A stretch of 64,000 nt of DNA from CAIZGX01 sp046048875 (GTDB lineage: Bacteria; Bacteroidota; Bacteroidia; Flavobacteriales_D; Sanyastnellaceae), in contig JBJOFG010000010.1 in assembly GCA_046048875.1 (NCBI GenBank), positions 1 through 64,000 of the forward strand. The letters are read 5' to 3'. The position numbers were made by a program, and so were the translations under genes. Under the pieces are notes generated by a model, which saw only the letters and a list, made by a program, of their open reading frames with translations, was not told the DNA's origin and searched no databases. Each line of letters begins with the position of its first letter. Position 1 is the first letter of the stretch. Positions 17,655 through 26,171 of this stretch are shown here, piece after piece.

Positions 17655-17819
17655 AAAACCATCGGTTTTATTCCTACTGCGTAATTCCTATTGCATAATT
17701 CCTACTTCGTATCCCGATAGCTATCGGGAGGAACTATGTTGTTAAACCCTCGTCGAAGACATTCGCAACGCATTCGCCCGAAGGGCATTCGTCGCAGACA
17801 TTCGTTGCTTCGCAACATT
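17655..17819. repeat. Hairpin-array repeat, copy A (reverse orientation)
   Basis: Read on the minus strand, this is a run of small hairpins each built as ATG + palindrome + CGA (for example ATGCCCTTCGGGCGA, ATGTCTTCGACGA), then GGGTTTAACAAC, the 16-base palindrome CCCGATAGCTATCGGG and three 14-base tandem units of the form TAYGMARTAGGAAT. It fills the convergent gap between the fasciclin gene and the next minus-strand gene. Copies B, C and D share its build. Confidence 0.85.
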
Positions 17820-18344
17820 CTAGGCGTAATGGCTCATCATCTCAATCCGCAACAACCTCAACGCATTTTCAACAGCAGGATTACCCACAGCCGCTTCCAT
17901 CTCCATAACGAAGTTGCTCAGGTACATACCGTTGTCGTTCGGATTAACTTTCGAATAAGATACCTTGAAGAGTTCTAAGATATCGCTCTTCGCTTGTTGA
18001 ATGTTTGCCCACGTGTGTTCGCTCACGTACATCTGTAATGAAACGTTGTGATCGAACTCTTCGCGAATGTTGCGAATCATTTCCAACTGCAACAAGGTGC
18101 AAGTCATTCCAGGACGATTGCTGCGCAGAACCACACTACTCGGACGAGATCTTTCCAACATTACAATCAATCGCTCATAAGCCGATAGACGCAAAGATGC
18201 GAGTGCACTCGCATTGGCTTTGCGCAATTCCAATTGCCAACGCTGCTCATTGTGACGATGCTGTTTTTCCATCAAAAAGAAAATAATCGTTCCTGCAATG
18301 ATCAAGCTTATAGCGACCAATAGAAATGTAAGAGATGCGTTCAT
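17820..18344 (-). CDS. Small membrane-anchored Bacteroidota protein
   Basis: A 174-residue protein with one N-terminal membrane helix (about residues 5-25), then a charged coiled-coil-like region ('HRHNEQRWQLELRKANAS') and a helical domain beginning 'LRLSAYERLIVMLERSRPS'. The family is widespread in Bacteroidota without known function. The ATG is preceded by TTTCTTTG four bases upstream, a near -7 element. It is divergent from the T9SS cargo gene. Confidence 0.7.
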   Translation of the reverse strand: MNASLTFLLVAISLIIAGTIIFFLMEKQHRHNEQRWQLELRKANASALASLRLSAYERLIVMLERSRPSSVVLRSNRPGMTCTLLQLEMIRNIREEFDHNVSLQMYVSEHTWANIQQAKSDILELFKVSYSKVNPNDNGMYLSNFVMEMEAAVGNPAVENALRLLRIEMMSHYA

Positions 18345-18383
18345 GTTGCAAAGAAACTTCTTAAAGTGTTAACACGCAAATGC

Positions 18384-18391
18384 TATATTTG
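18384..18391 (+). promoter_or_regulatory. -7 element of the VCBS/T9SS gene
   Basis: TATATTTG, a perfect match, ends six bases before the ATG and supports the start at 18398 over the upstream ATG at 18380, which would precede the promoter. Confidence 0.6.
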
Positions 18392-18397
18392 AAGCGT

Positions 18398-20623
18398 ATG
18401 AAATACACGTTTACATTATTATTCTTTTTTCTTTGTGCGGTTGGCTTTTCACAGCCTCTCCTCCGTTCATATACCACTCCTGTTAGCGCCGATGGATTTT
18501 ATATGCAAAACCCTTGGGCGGGCGGATTGAACTCTTGTCAGATTTCAAGAATAGATGCTAATGGCGATGGGAACTTGGACATTTTCATCTTCGATAGAAT
18601 TGGTTCGCGCATTTCCATTTTCGTAAACATGGGCGATGTGCAAGGCGATACCTATTACCGATACACACGCGAATACAACAGTGCTTTTCCAACGGGATTA
18701 ACCAATTGGGTGTTGCTACGCGATTACAACTGCGATGGAAAAGAAGATATTTTCGCGAATTACTACAGCGGAATAAAATTGTGGAAGAACACCTCTTCGA
18801 ACGGTGTTTTATCTTTCGAACCTGTAAACAACGGCGCTTCAATAGAGTCGGAATATGATTTCGGAAGTCCATTTTCTGCACCAATTTATACAGTTAGTTT
18901 AGATGTGCCTTCAATCACAGATTATGACGGTGACGGAGACTTAGATATATTCTCATACACTGAACAATCGACTACCGTTTATTTCTTCAAGTCGATGCAA
19001 TCGGAAACTGGCAATTGCGAAACAACGAGTTATATCTGTGGAAACAGATGCTACGGTATGTTCGGAGAAAGTCCTGAAAGTTTTTCCATTTTAGAAGGTG
19101 CCGATTTTGATTGTGGCTTCAATGTTACTGATCCACGTTCGCAAAATAACTTGCATACAGGAAGTTCAATCTGTTCCATTGATTTGGATAATAATGGAAT
19201 AAAAGATTTTGTAATTGGGGATGTGTCTGAAAATAATCTGGGGGCTATCTTTTTTGAAAATGCAATGAACGGATTGGATAGTGCTACAACAGTTCAATTC
19301 GACTTTCCTGCACAAGTAGGAAATTCTCTTCCGGTGAGCTTGCCTTTGTTTCCTTGTGCATATTACGAAGACGTAAACAACAATGCAGTAAGCGATCTGC
19401 TTGTCTCTCCGAATGCCTATGCAACTGCCGAAGACGTAAACAGCGTTTGGTATTATGAAAATATTGGCGGCGAAACATCTCCGCAATTTCAATTCGTGAT
19501 GGACGATTTTCTTCAGCACGATATGATTGAACTGGGCACAGGTGCCTATCCTGTATTGGAAGATGTGAATGGCGATGGATTGAAGGATTTACTTATCACG
19601 AATCGCAAATCATTCGATCCAATAACCCCAAGTAACAACCACACCTCTCGCATCTTTTGTTACTACAACAATGGAACACTCACAGTTCCTTCATTCGATT
19701 TCAATTCGAACAACTGGCTTCCCTTGGCTACGGATACTTTGGATAGCAAGTACATCACTTTTGGCGATGACGATGGAGATGGAGACAAAGATATGCTGAT
19801 TGGAGTTCAGAATGGATATTTGGTTCGTTTTGAAAATGCAGCTTCAACGATAAACGGATATACCTTTTCTGATAACGGGGAGTTGTTGAAGGATAACAAC
19901 GGACTTACGATTGATGTAGGTCAATTCGCGACTCCGCAATATGTCGACTTGAACGATGACGGTCTCTTGGATTTGGCAGTGGGAGAGAAGAACGGTAATG
20001 TGAACTTCTATGCGAACATTGGATCCGCCAGTGCAGCCTCATACGAATTCAGAGAAGATACCTTAGGTGGAATGGTGGCCACGAATATTCTAGGGATATT
20101 CGGATACAGCGTACCTCATTTTTTCAAAAATGAATTGAATGATTGGGAAGTGTTGCTGGGAACTGAAACTGGACAAGTCAATCACTTCTCGAATGTGTCT
20201 GGAAATCTTTTAGGCGACTTCACGCTTGATACAACAGACTTCGAAGGAATAAACGAAGGTGAACGTTGCGCAGTTTGGTTTGAAGACATAACAGCCGACG
20301 GGAAACGCGATTTGTTTATTGGACAGATAGGAGGGGGACTTGGTTTTTATTCAAGCGATACGATTATTTCAGTGAGCGAATCGCTCTTCAACGACATTCA
20401 AGTTTATCCGAATCCAGCGAGCACCCAATTGACTATTGACGCGGGTTCAAATTGGAATGAAGTTATAGCTTTAGAATTGTATGATTTAAGTGGAAGAAGA
20501 GTTTGGTCTGAACGTGTGAATGCAAGAACTACTCTTGTAAATCTTTCGAACTTCTCTGAAGGAATTTATGTTCTGAAATTGAATGGAACAGCTGTTCGCA
20601 AGAAGGTAATCGTTAGGAAGTAA
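18398..20623 (+). CDS. Secreted FG-GAP/VCBS repeat protein with T9SS sorting domain
   Basis: A 741-residue secreted protein with a signal peptide ending 'VGFSQ'. The body has repeated FG-GAP/VCBS calcium-binding units with D-x-D-x-D/N-x-x-D loops ('DANGDGNLDIFIFD', 'DYDGDGDLDIF', 'DVNGDGLKDLLI', 'GDDDGDGDKDML'), suggesting a seven-bladed propeller. The last 80 residues are a type A T9SS sorting domain ('VYPNPASTQLTID' through 'GIYVLKLNG' and a basic end). It should be exported and attached to the surface. Its end overlaps the opposite-strand PIN gene by 11 bases. Confidence 0.9.
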   Translation: MKYTFTLLFFFLCAVGFSQPLLRSYTTPVSADGFYMQNPWAGGLNSCQISRIDANGDGNLDIFIFDRIGSRISIFVNMGDVQGDTYYRYTREYNSAFPTGLTNWVLLRDYNCDGKEDIFANYYSGIKLWKNTSSNGVLSFEPVNNGASIESEYDFGSPFSAPIYTVSLDVPSITDYDGDGDLDIFSYTEQSTTVYFFKSMQSETGNCETTSYICGNRCYGMFGESPESFSILEGADFDCGFNVTDPRSQNNLHTGSSICSIDLDNNGIKDFVIGDVSENNLGAIFFENAMNGLDSATTVQFDFPAQVGNSLPVSLPLFPCAYYEDVNNNAVSDLLVSPNAYATAEDVNSVWYYENIGGETSPQFQFVMDDFLQHDMIELGTGAYPVLEDVNGDGLKDLLITNRKSFDPITPSNNHTSRIFCYYNNGTLTVPSFDFNSNNWLPLATDTLDSKYITFGDDDGDGDKDMLIGVQNGYLVRFENAASTINGYTFSDNGELLKDNNGLTIDVGQFATPQYVDLNDDGLLDLAVGEKNGNVNFYANIGSASAASYEFREDTLGGMVATNILGIFGYSVPHFFKNELNDWEVLLGTETGQVNHFSNVSGNLLGDFTLDTTDFEGINEGERCAVWFEDITADGKRDLFIGQIGGGLGFYSSDTIISVSESLFNDIQVYPNPASTQLTIDAGSNWNEVIALELYDLSGRRVWSERVNARTTLVNLSNFSEGIYVLKLNGTAVRKKVIVRK

Positions 20624-21032
20624 ATTGATCGTTGAATTGTTCTGCCGTACAAACGTGTAAAGGACAATCTTTGAAGTCTTTCTTGTTTCGCGTTATTACG
20701 TGAGTGATTTTCCTATTCGAAAGCGCGCAATGTAATTGAACAGCATCTTCGTAATCTTCCGTTATGCTATTTAATCCAGACAACAGCATGCCTTTGTTTA
20801 TTTCTATGACTTGAACGTCTTCTAATAATTGAAGTAGTATACCTTTAACGACTTTCGACGGATAAGATTTTTTGAGGTAGTATGCCACAATCAGAATCGT
20901 GTTGGTGGAAGTATAAGTCGTAATGATTTTTTTCTTTTGAAGGGTGAAAAGATCAAGTGCGTGATTTTTGAATGGCATTCGATGAAAAATCATGTCCATT
21001 AAAATATTTGTGTCTATAAATACGTGCTTCAT
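20613..21032 (-). CDS. PIN-domain toxin (VapC-like), module 2
   Basis: A 139-residue PIN protein with 'FIDTNILMDMIFHR' (first Asp), 'YEDAVQLHCAL' (central Glu/Asp) and 'HVITRNKKDFKDCP' (last Asp). The catalytic set is intact. It is a paralogue of the module 1 toxin. The start overlaps the antitoxin stop by four bases. The 3' end overlaps the T9SS gene by 11 bases. Confidence 0.9.
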   Translation of the reverse strand: MKHVFIDTNILMDMIFHRMPFKNHALDLFTLQKKKIITTYTSTNTILIVAYYLKKSYPSKVVKGILLQLLEDVQVIEINKGMLLSGLNSITEDYEDAVQLHCALSNRKITHVITRNKKDFKDCPLHVCTAEQFNDQFTS

Positions 21033-21289
21033 CCGTGTTTTTCTAATACGCGTTCGTACATGATTTGCTTGTGCGATTTGCCTTTGAATTCTTTCGAGTT
21101 TTCATCGAGTAAGCCAACGAGATAGGCCATTGGATGATTCTTGTACTTGTTTGGATCTTCGTTCTTACACAGAATTCTTTCCAACTGTTCGCTGACCAAT
21201 TGAGACAGACTTTGTTGTGTTTCTTTGGCGTAGACCTTCGCTTCTTCGATGAGTTTCTTGTCCATGATTAAAGTTAATTTAGTCTGCAT
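21029..21289 (-). CDS. Antitoxin of PIN module 2 (DUF6364 family)
   Basis: An 86-residue protein starting MQTKLTL, the usual start of this family; the upstream in-frame codons run through the operator. The N-terminal strand plus 'KLIEEAKVYAKETQQSLSQLVSEQLERI' is a ribbon-helix-helix DNA-binding unit, and the C-terminal half binds the toxin. It overlaps the toxin gene by four bases and is preceded by the double half-site shared with module 1. Confidence 0.85.
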   Translation of the reverse strand: MQTKLTLIMDKKLIEEAKVYAKETQQSLSQLVSEQLERILCKNEDPNKYKNHPMAYLVGLLDENSKEFKGKSHKQIMYERVLEKHG

Positions 21290-21317
21290 ACGTGTAATTT
21301 TTATAAATGTACGTATA
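21288..21317 (-). promoter_or_regulatory. Operator-like double half-site of toxin-antitoxin module 2
   Basis: On the plus strand ATACGTGT and TACGTATA flank an A/T-rich spacer containing TTATAAA, matching the 3523-3556 site of module 1 in order and spacing when compared on the plus strand. The site touches the antitoxin start codon. Confidence 0.5.
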
Positions 21318-21393
21318 GCTATTGTCAGCAACAAATTTCCAAGGAATCTTCCCGAATCCTTATGCCAAAATCGTATAAGTTATATGTTCTTTA

Positions 21394-22197
21394 TTACGAA
21401 AGAAGATTCCAAATCTTATAACTCTCGTCGGCTTGAATTTCAAGCATGCTGCGGCCGTTGCAATAGCGAGTTCCGCGAGAAATTCCTTCTTGTAGGAAGG
21501 CTGTTGTTTCGGGATTGTAGATTAAATCGTACAACACATGCTGATCGGTTAAGCTGGAATAAGGAAGGTCGGGCTTTTCGTCTACTTGTGGGAATTGACC
21601 AATCGGAGTGGTGTTCACGATGAGCTTGCATTTGTCGAGAAGCAAGGGCGTGACTTGTTCGTAAGAACAGGTCTGTTCGTTTTGCGGATTTCGACTCACG
21701 AAGAAAAAGCGAATGCCCAATTCTTTCAAAACGTAGGCAACAGCGAGCGATGCTCCGCCTGTTCCCAGAATGAGCGCGTTTTCAACGCGGTTTTCAATCA
21801 GTGGAAGAAGTGTGCGCTTGAAGCCCATGTAATCGGTGTTGTGCCCAATCCAACGTCCATCAATAATTTCAACACAATTCACGGCGCCAATGGCTTTCGC
21901 TTCAGGCGTAATCCCGTCGAGATGCGGAATAATTTCTTGTTTGAAAGGAATGGTAACGTTGAATCCATCTAATCCGCGAAATTCCTCTCGATCACGAATG
22001 TTGTCAAGAGAGTCTAATTCGATGTTAATATACACCATTCCTTGCGGAGCACCTTCTGAAAGACCTTTCGAAGAATCTGTTTTTGGGATTAGGTCCTTCG
22101 GAAGGTTCTCTGAAAGGTGCTTCGCAAATTTCGATGAAAAATACGTCTGCGAAAAAGAGTGCTTCAGCGACTTACCGAGTAGCCCAAAAGTTCTCAT
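21394..22197 (-). CDS. aroE: Shikimate dehydrogenase with an in-frame repeat insertion
   Basis: A 267-residue NADP-dependent enzyme of aromatic amino-acid synthesis. 'GLLGKSLKHSFSQTYF' binds shikimate, 'VTIPFKQEII' has the catalytic Lys and 'HNTDYMGF' the catalytic Asp; 'ILGTGGASLAVAYVLKELG' is the cofactor loop. Between 'KFAKHL' and 'VYINIELDSL' there are about 25 residues that normal AroE lacks, including the 4-residue periodic DSSK-GLSE-GAPQ. The DNA behind it is the 12-bp tandem repeat also seen at 13930. The gene overlaps the DedA gene by four bases and is last in a four-gene operon. Confidence 0.93.
   Translation of the reverse strand: MRTFGLLGKSLKHSFSQTYFSSKFAKHLSENLPKDLIPKTDSSKGLSEGAPQGMVYINIELDSLDNIRDREEFRGLDGFNVTIPFKQEIIPHLDGITPEAKAIGAVNCVEIIDGRWIGHNTDYMGFKRTLLPLIENRVENALILGTGGASLAVAYVLKELGIRFFFVSRNPQNEQTCSYEQVTPLLLDKCKLIVNTTPIGQFPQVDEKPDLPYSSLTDQHVLYDLIYNPETTAFLQEGISRGTRYCNGRSMLEIQADESYKIWNLLS
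22042..22077 (-). repeat. 12-bp tandem repeats inserted in frame in aroE
   Basis: On the coding strand the units are GATTCTTCGAAA, GGTCTTTCAGAA and GGTGCTCCGCAA, followed by GGA, the same order and end as the extragenic copy at 13930-13968. Twelve bases keep the frame, so the insertion lengthens the protein without disrupting it. Confidence 0.75.
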
Positions 22198-22850
22198 ACT
22201 TTCGAAGTGAATTTGCTTTTCAAATAAGCAAAGACCATTGGGGCAAGTGAGATAAGAATAATCAGAATGACAACTGCTTCGAAATGCTTTTGAACGAATT
22301 CAATTTGTCCAAGAAAATATCCAGCCAGGGTCATACTTACAATCCACAATGCTCCTCCGAAGATATCGTACGGAAGGAATTTCTTGCGGTAGTCCATTTT
22401 GCCCACTCCCGCAACAAACGGAGTAATGGTGCGAACAATCGGAACAAAGCGCGCCATGATAATGGCTTTCGTTCCGTGCTTCGTGAAAAATTCTTCAGTC
22501 GTGGTTAAATGCTTTTGTGCAATCAGCGGCTTGCCTCTGAATTTCATCGCCACGATTTTCGATCCGAAAAATCTTCCAACGAAATAATTGCATTGATCGC
22601 CAAGAATGGCGGCCGCAATCAACAGAACGAAAAGAACTGTTAGGCTCAAATTATTCTGTCCCGCACACAACGCTCCTGCGGCGAAAAGCAAGGAATCTCC
22701 AGGAAGAAAGGGCATAACCACTAATCCGGTTTCAACAAAAATGATGAGGAAGAGAATGGCATAAAACCATACACCGTATTCATTCAATAAAAGAGGCAGC
22801 TCTTCATTCAAGTGCAGAACGAAGTGCAAAAAAGACTGTATCATTTCCAT
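22194..22850 (-). CDS. DedA/VTT-domain membrane protein
   Basis: A 218-residue protein starting at MEMIQSF, two bases after the rhodanese gene; an upstream in-frame ATG would overlap that gene heavily. It has the DedA pattern: 'FVETGLVVMPFLPGDSLLF', 'GDQCNYFVGRFFG', and 'KHGTKAIIMARFVPIVRTITPFVAGVGKM', with an acidic residue and arginines inside membrane segments. DedA proteins act as lipid scramblases or flippases (undecaprenyl phosphate recycling, PE flipping). The ATGA overlap couples it to aroE. Confidence 0.88.
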   Translation of the reverse strand: MEMIQSFLHFVLHLNEELPLLLNEYGVWFYAILFLIIFVETGLVVMPFLPGDSLLFAAGALCAGQNNLSLTVLFVLLIAAAILGDQCNYFVGRFFGSKIVAMKFRGKPLIAQKHLTTTEEFFTKHGTKAIIMARFVPIVRTITPFVAGVGKMDYRKKFLPYDIFGGALWIVSMTLAGYFLGQIEFVQKHFEAVVILIILISLAPMVFAYLKSKFTSKV

Positions 22851-22851
22851 A

Positions 22852-23172
22852 TTAAAGCGAACACTTAATTTCAGGTGCGCATTGTTCTGCGTAACCTTGA
22901 ACACCTCCCGCAAGACTGTAGATGGCGTCTCCGGGGAATTTCTTTTCAATCATATACACCAACGCGTCTGAGCGCTTGCCACTGTTGCAGTGGAAGACTA
23001 TCGGATTCTCTTTTGGAAGGGAAGGGTACTTTTCGATCACATGCTCCATGGGAATATGCATTCCTCCGAGTGTGCAAATGGCCACTTCGTATTCTTCACG
23101 AATGTCTACCAACAAGTGTGGCTTGTTTTCGTTTTTCCAAATGAGTAATTCTTCAGGCTGCAGGTGTTGCAT
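22852..23172 (-). CDS. Single-domain rhodanese-like protein
   Basis: A 106-residue rhodanese domain. 'LVDIREEYEVAICTLGGMHIPM' is the usual N-terminal signature and 'VFHCNSGKRSD' holds the active-site Cys62 loop, which carries a persulfide sulfur in transfer reactions. It starts one base after the phosphosulfolactate synthase-like gene ends. The sulfur chemistry of both proteins makes a functional link plausible. Confidence 0.92.
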   Translation of the reverse strand: MQHLQPEELLIWKNENKPHLLVDIREEYEVAICTLGGMHIPMEHVIEKYPSLPKENPIVFHCNSGKRSDALVYMIEKKFPGDAIYSLAGGVQGYAEQCAPEIKCSL

Positions 23173-23173
23173 A

Positions 23174-23959
23174 TTATCCTTTCATTTTAGAAACAATCTC
23201 TTCGGGAAGGTAATCGAAGAACGTATCGCCACGCAATCCCATACGCAAGCATTCCAACGGAATGGTTTCGTTTTCGGCAATGTTTCCGAGGTTTACGTTT
23301 GCTCCGCAATGCTTAATGAAATAAACTTGTTGTGCTTTCTTAGGAGCTTCCCAAATAATATCGTTTCCGTTGATTTTACTTAGAATTTTGTTGATCAACA
23401 TCACGTGTGCTTGTCCGCTTGGACGATAGATTCCAACGGTTCCGCTTTCGCGAGCCTCAGCAATCACCTTCCATGAACCCGCATCCAATTCAGCTTGCAT
23501 CATCTTAATCCATTTCGCTGGACTGATTAAAATGCCTTCTTCCTTCGATCCAACTTCAGAAAGAACGCGATAGTCTTTCGCGAACTCAGAAATAAGTGCA
23601 CACTTCTTTTTGTGATCCAAAGCCATGCTTCCGTCAGACACTTCAACCGTGTCTAAACCAAGGCTGTCGATGTACTTGCGGTACTTGTCTAATTCTCCAC
23701 GCACATAGCACGCTTCGAACAGCGTTCCGCCTAAATAAACTTTAATCTTCGCGTCGTGATACAACTTCACTTTCTCTTTCACTTGGGTTGAAAACACTGA
23801 CGTTCCAAATCCAAGTTTCACTAAATCGATATATTCAGAACTGCTCGCGATCATGTCTTCGGCTTGACGAAGAGAGATTCCTTTATCCATAACCATGGTG
23901 AGACCGAACTGACGTTCTTTCTTTTCGCGGCTAGGCATGTGGCTTAGTTGAATGTTCAT
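23174..23959 (-). CDS. Phosphosulfolactate synthase (ComA) family protein
   Basis: A 261-residue protein of the ComA family, which adds sulfite to phosphoenolpyruvate to give phosphosulfolactate. Signatures include 'GLTMVMDKG', 'YIDLVKLGFGTS', 'KVYLGGTLFEA', 'DTVEVSDGSM' and 'VIAEARESGTVGIYR' on a TIM barrel. In archaea it opens coenzyme M synthesis; in bacteria related enzymes feed sulfolactate or sulfonate synthesis. It heads the operon with rhodanese, DedA and aroE. Whether sulfite-PEP activity is kept cannot be judged here. Confidence 0.88.
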   Translation of the reverse strand: MNIQLSHMPSREKKERQFGLTMVMDKGISLRQAEDMIASSSEYIDLVKLGFGTSVFSTQVKEKVKLYHDAKIKVYLGGTLFEACYVRGELDKYRKYIDSLGLDTVEVSDGSMALDHKKKCALISEFAKDYRVLSEVGSKEEGILISPAKWIKMMQAELDAGSWKVIAEARESGTVGIYRPSGQAHVMLINKILSKINGNDIIWEAPKKAQQVYFIKHCGANVNLGNIAENETIPLECLRMGLRGDTFFDYLPEEIVSKMKG

Positions 23960-24007
23960 AGTTGCTAATTTTATGCGAATATCGGTTAAATATACTTAGT
24001 GTGAAAA

Positions 24008-25414
24008 TTACACTAAGCCTAAGTCGCTTTTTAATTGAATGTAAAAGGGTAATTGAAGAATTTTCGGATAGTACTCTTCCAACTCAGAAAGCTGTGAACT
24101 CTCGTTCTGCATGAGGTAATGCAAGAGTTCTTGAGCATCTTGAATCTTTCCAAGTTCAATCAAGTACACGGCTCTTCGGAAGCCAATGTCTGGATTCGAT
24201 AAATGCACCAAAGTCGCATCTAGCATCGTCTCTAGCGCCTTTTCGTTGTTTCCGAATTTAAAGAAGGCGTCGGCAAGCGCCATCCAGGTTTCTTCGTTTT
24301 CTGGAAATTCCTTCACCAACTTTTCGCCAAGTGAAATGGCTTCCGTGAATTTTTCCATCTTCACCAGCACTTCCATTTTGTAAATGGCGTAGTCCGGATT
24401 TTTAGATTCCAAGTCAATGGCTTTGTCGAGGAACGGAATGGCTTCAGCCAACTTTCCTTGAAGGTCCATCACCACACCAATTCCCAAATAGGCATCGGCC
24501 CAATACTCATCGGTTTCAATGCTTTTGTGGTAATAGAAAAGCGCTTTGTCGTAGTCGTTTAACTTCTCGAAGCACTCTCCAACATGACAAAAGATCGGAG
24601 CTTGCGGCGGTTCGTACACGTAAGATTCCTCAAGAACTTCAAGAGCTTCAGCGTACTTTTCTAATTTGAAAAGCGCGTGCGCTTTGTTGTAATATGCCGG
24701 AGCGAAATCGCTTTGAATGGCGAGGCAATAGTCGTAAGCTTCAATGGAATCTTCCGACTTGTCTAATTTTTGAAAAGCGTTCCCCAAGTTGTACCATGCG
24801 GCAAAACTATACGGATGCTCGTCAATGAATTGTTGGAAGTACATGGCGCAAACGGCAGGCAATCCAGCCAATTCAAAACAAAAGGCTATCTCGTAAAGCA
24901 GGGTTTCATTTTCAGGGCTGCGCTCGATTCCTTTTTTCAAGGTGTCGATTGCCTTCTCGTATTGCTCGAGGTTTTCGTATTCCAAGGCAATCTCTAAGTA
25001 CACATCGTCGATCTCTTCTTCCGAACAGATTTGTAAAGCGCGTTTGTAGTATTGAATGGCTTTGTTGTGTTCGCGCAATTGGCTATACACTGCAGCCATG
25101 GTCAACAACATTTCTTCGTTGTTCGGTTCGAATTTTTCAAGGACCTTTAAGCGAGAAAGTGCTTTAGACAATTGACCAATACCTGAAAGAAGCTGAACTT
25201 CCTTAATGATGAGGGCCGTGTTGTCTGGAAAAAGAGAGTATGCGTATTCGAGTGCCTTTATGGCTTTTTGGTAGCTGAGGTTGGCTTGATAACCATCTAT
25301 GATCGCTTCGAGTTGTTCAACATCGAAGTAGTATGATTCGTTCTGTTGAATCATTTGTTCGAATCGCGAGATGAGGTCGCCGGTGTTGTGGTAATCTGAT
25401 GGGTCTTCGCTCAT
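24008..25414 (-). CDS. Cytosolic TPR repeat protein
   Basis: A 468-residue protein made almost entirely of 34-residue TPR units ('AAWYNLGNAFQKLDKSEDSI', 'PAYYNKAHALFKLEKYAEAL', 'DAYLGIGVVMDLQGKLAEAI'), with no signal peptide and an acidic N-terminus. TPR stacks mediate protein binding. TATTTTTG lies 22 bases before the ATG. It is common in Bacteroidota near comA-like genes, without known function. Confidence 0.88.
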   Translation of the reverse strand: MSEDPSDYHNTGDLISRFEQMIQQNESYYFDVEQLEAIIDGYQANLSYQKAIKALEYAYSLFPDNTALIIKEVQLLSGIGQLSKALSRLKVLEKFEPNNEEMLLTMAAVYSQLREHNKAIQYYKRALQICSEEEIDDVYLEIALEYENLEQYEKAIDTLKKGIERSPENETLLYEIAFCFELAGLPAVCAMYFQQFIDEHPYSFAAWYNLGNAFQKLDKSEDSIEAYDYCLAIQSDFAPAYYNKAHALFKLEKYAEALEVLEESYVYEPPQAPIFCHVGECFEKLNDYDKALFYYHKSIETDEYWADAYLGIGVVMDLQGKLAEAIPFLDKAIDLESKNPDYAIYKMEVLVKMEKFTEAISLGEKLVKEFPENEETWMALADAFFKFGNNEKALETMLDATLVHLSNPDIGFRRAVYLIELGKIQDAQELLHYLMQNESSQLSELEEYYPKILQLPFYIQLKSDLGLV

Positions 25415-25469
25415 TGAGTAATTTCAGAGTTCAAGTCAAAAATAACCAATAATTCGCGGGGTTCCCCGA

Positions 25470-26171
25470 TTAATATTTGAACACGTAATACACGAGTTTG
25501 ATGTACTCGTTGAAGGTGGTGATGAGTCCTTCTTCAAAGGTCCACCACGACTGCGCCTTAAAGTCCTTGGTTTCAGTGCCAAAGAAGTGCACGGTAATGC
25601 CCTTTTCTTGAAACTTGTCTCCGAATACCAAGCTTATCCTGTGCATATGAAAGTCGCTGCTGACCACCGAAATTTCCTTCAAATTGTTGTTTATACAATA
25701 AGAAAGGATCTCTTCCGACTCTTCGTAGGTGCTGGTAGCAACACCCAATTCCGAAACACGAATCGAATCGACTCCGTTTTCAAGCATACATTTTCGGGTG
25801 AGGTTGGCAGTGGTATAGTACAAACCCAAGGCTCGCATTTCATTCAGCGTGTCGCCACCACCGGTGCAAATGAATTGTGCATTTGGAAACTCTTGCGCTA
25901 AAACGGAGGCGCCTTTTCCTCGCTCGAATCCGTTTCCACCTAAAACAAAAAATGTTTGGTTGGAAGAAGTTATAGCGGGTGATTCGGCTTCGGTTAGAAA
26001 TTCACCAATTCCACATAAAAGGGAATGGCGGTAAATGTAAAGGCAAATGAAAAAAGTGAGCGCTGCGCCAAGGCTTATCCATTTCCAAATGCGACTGAGC
26101 TGCCGCAGGGTTGGAAGAGAACTGAAGTAGGTATACGTTTGACTGTCTTTCAAAAAATGAGTTTTATACAA
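25470..26171 (-). CDS. YdcF/SanA family (DUF218) membrane protein
   Basis: A 233-residue protein with one membrane helix (about 30-50) and an outer DUF218 domain: 'FFVLGGNGFERGKGASVLAQEF', 'FICTGGGDTL', 'ISVVSSDFHMHRISLVF'. Relatives (SanA, ElyC, YdcF) affect the cell envelope and vancomycin tolerance. It overlaps the upstream substrate-binding protein gene by eight bases and appears to end the long minus-strand block. Confidence 0.85.
   Translation of the reverse strand: MYKTHFLKDSQTYTYFSSLPTLRQLSRIWKWISLGAALTFFICLYIYRHSLLCGIGEFLTEAESPAITSSNQTFFVLGGNGFERGKGASVLAQEFPNAQFICTGGGDTLNEMRALGLYYTTANLTRKCMLENGVDSIRVSELGVATSTYEESEEILSYCINNNLKEISVVSSDFHMHRISLVFGDKFQEKGITVHFFGTETKDFKAQSWWTFEEGLITTFNEYIKLVYYVFKY

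Noticed and set aside
17655..17819. Regularly repeated short palindromes that could suggest a CRISPR array
   Set aside because: Unit length varies from 11 to about 19 bases, the palindromes differ in each unit, there are no spacers of constant length and no cas genes.
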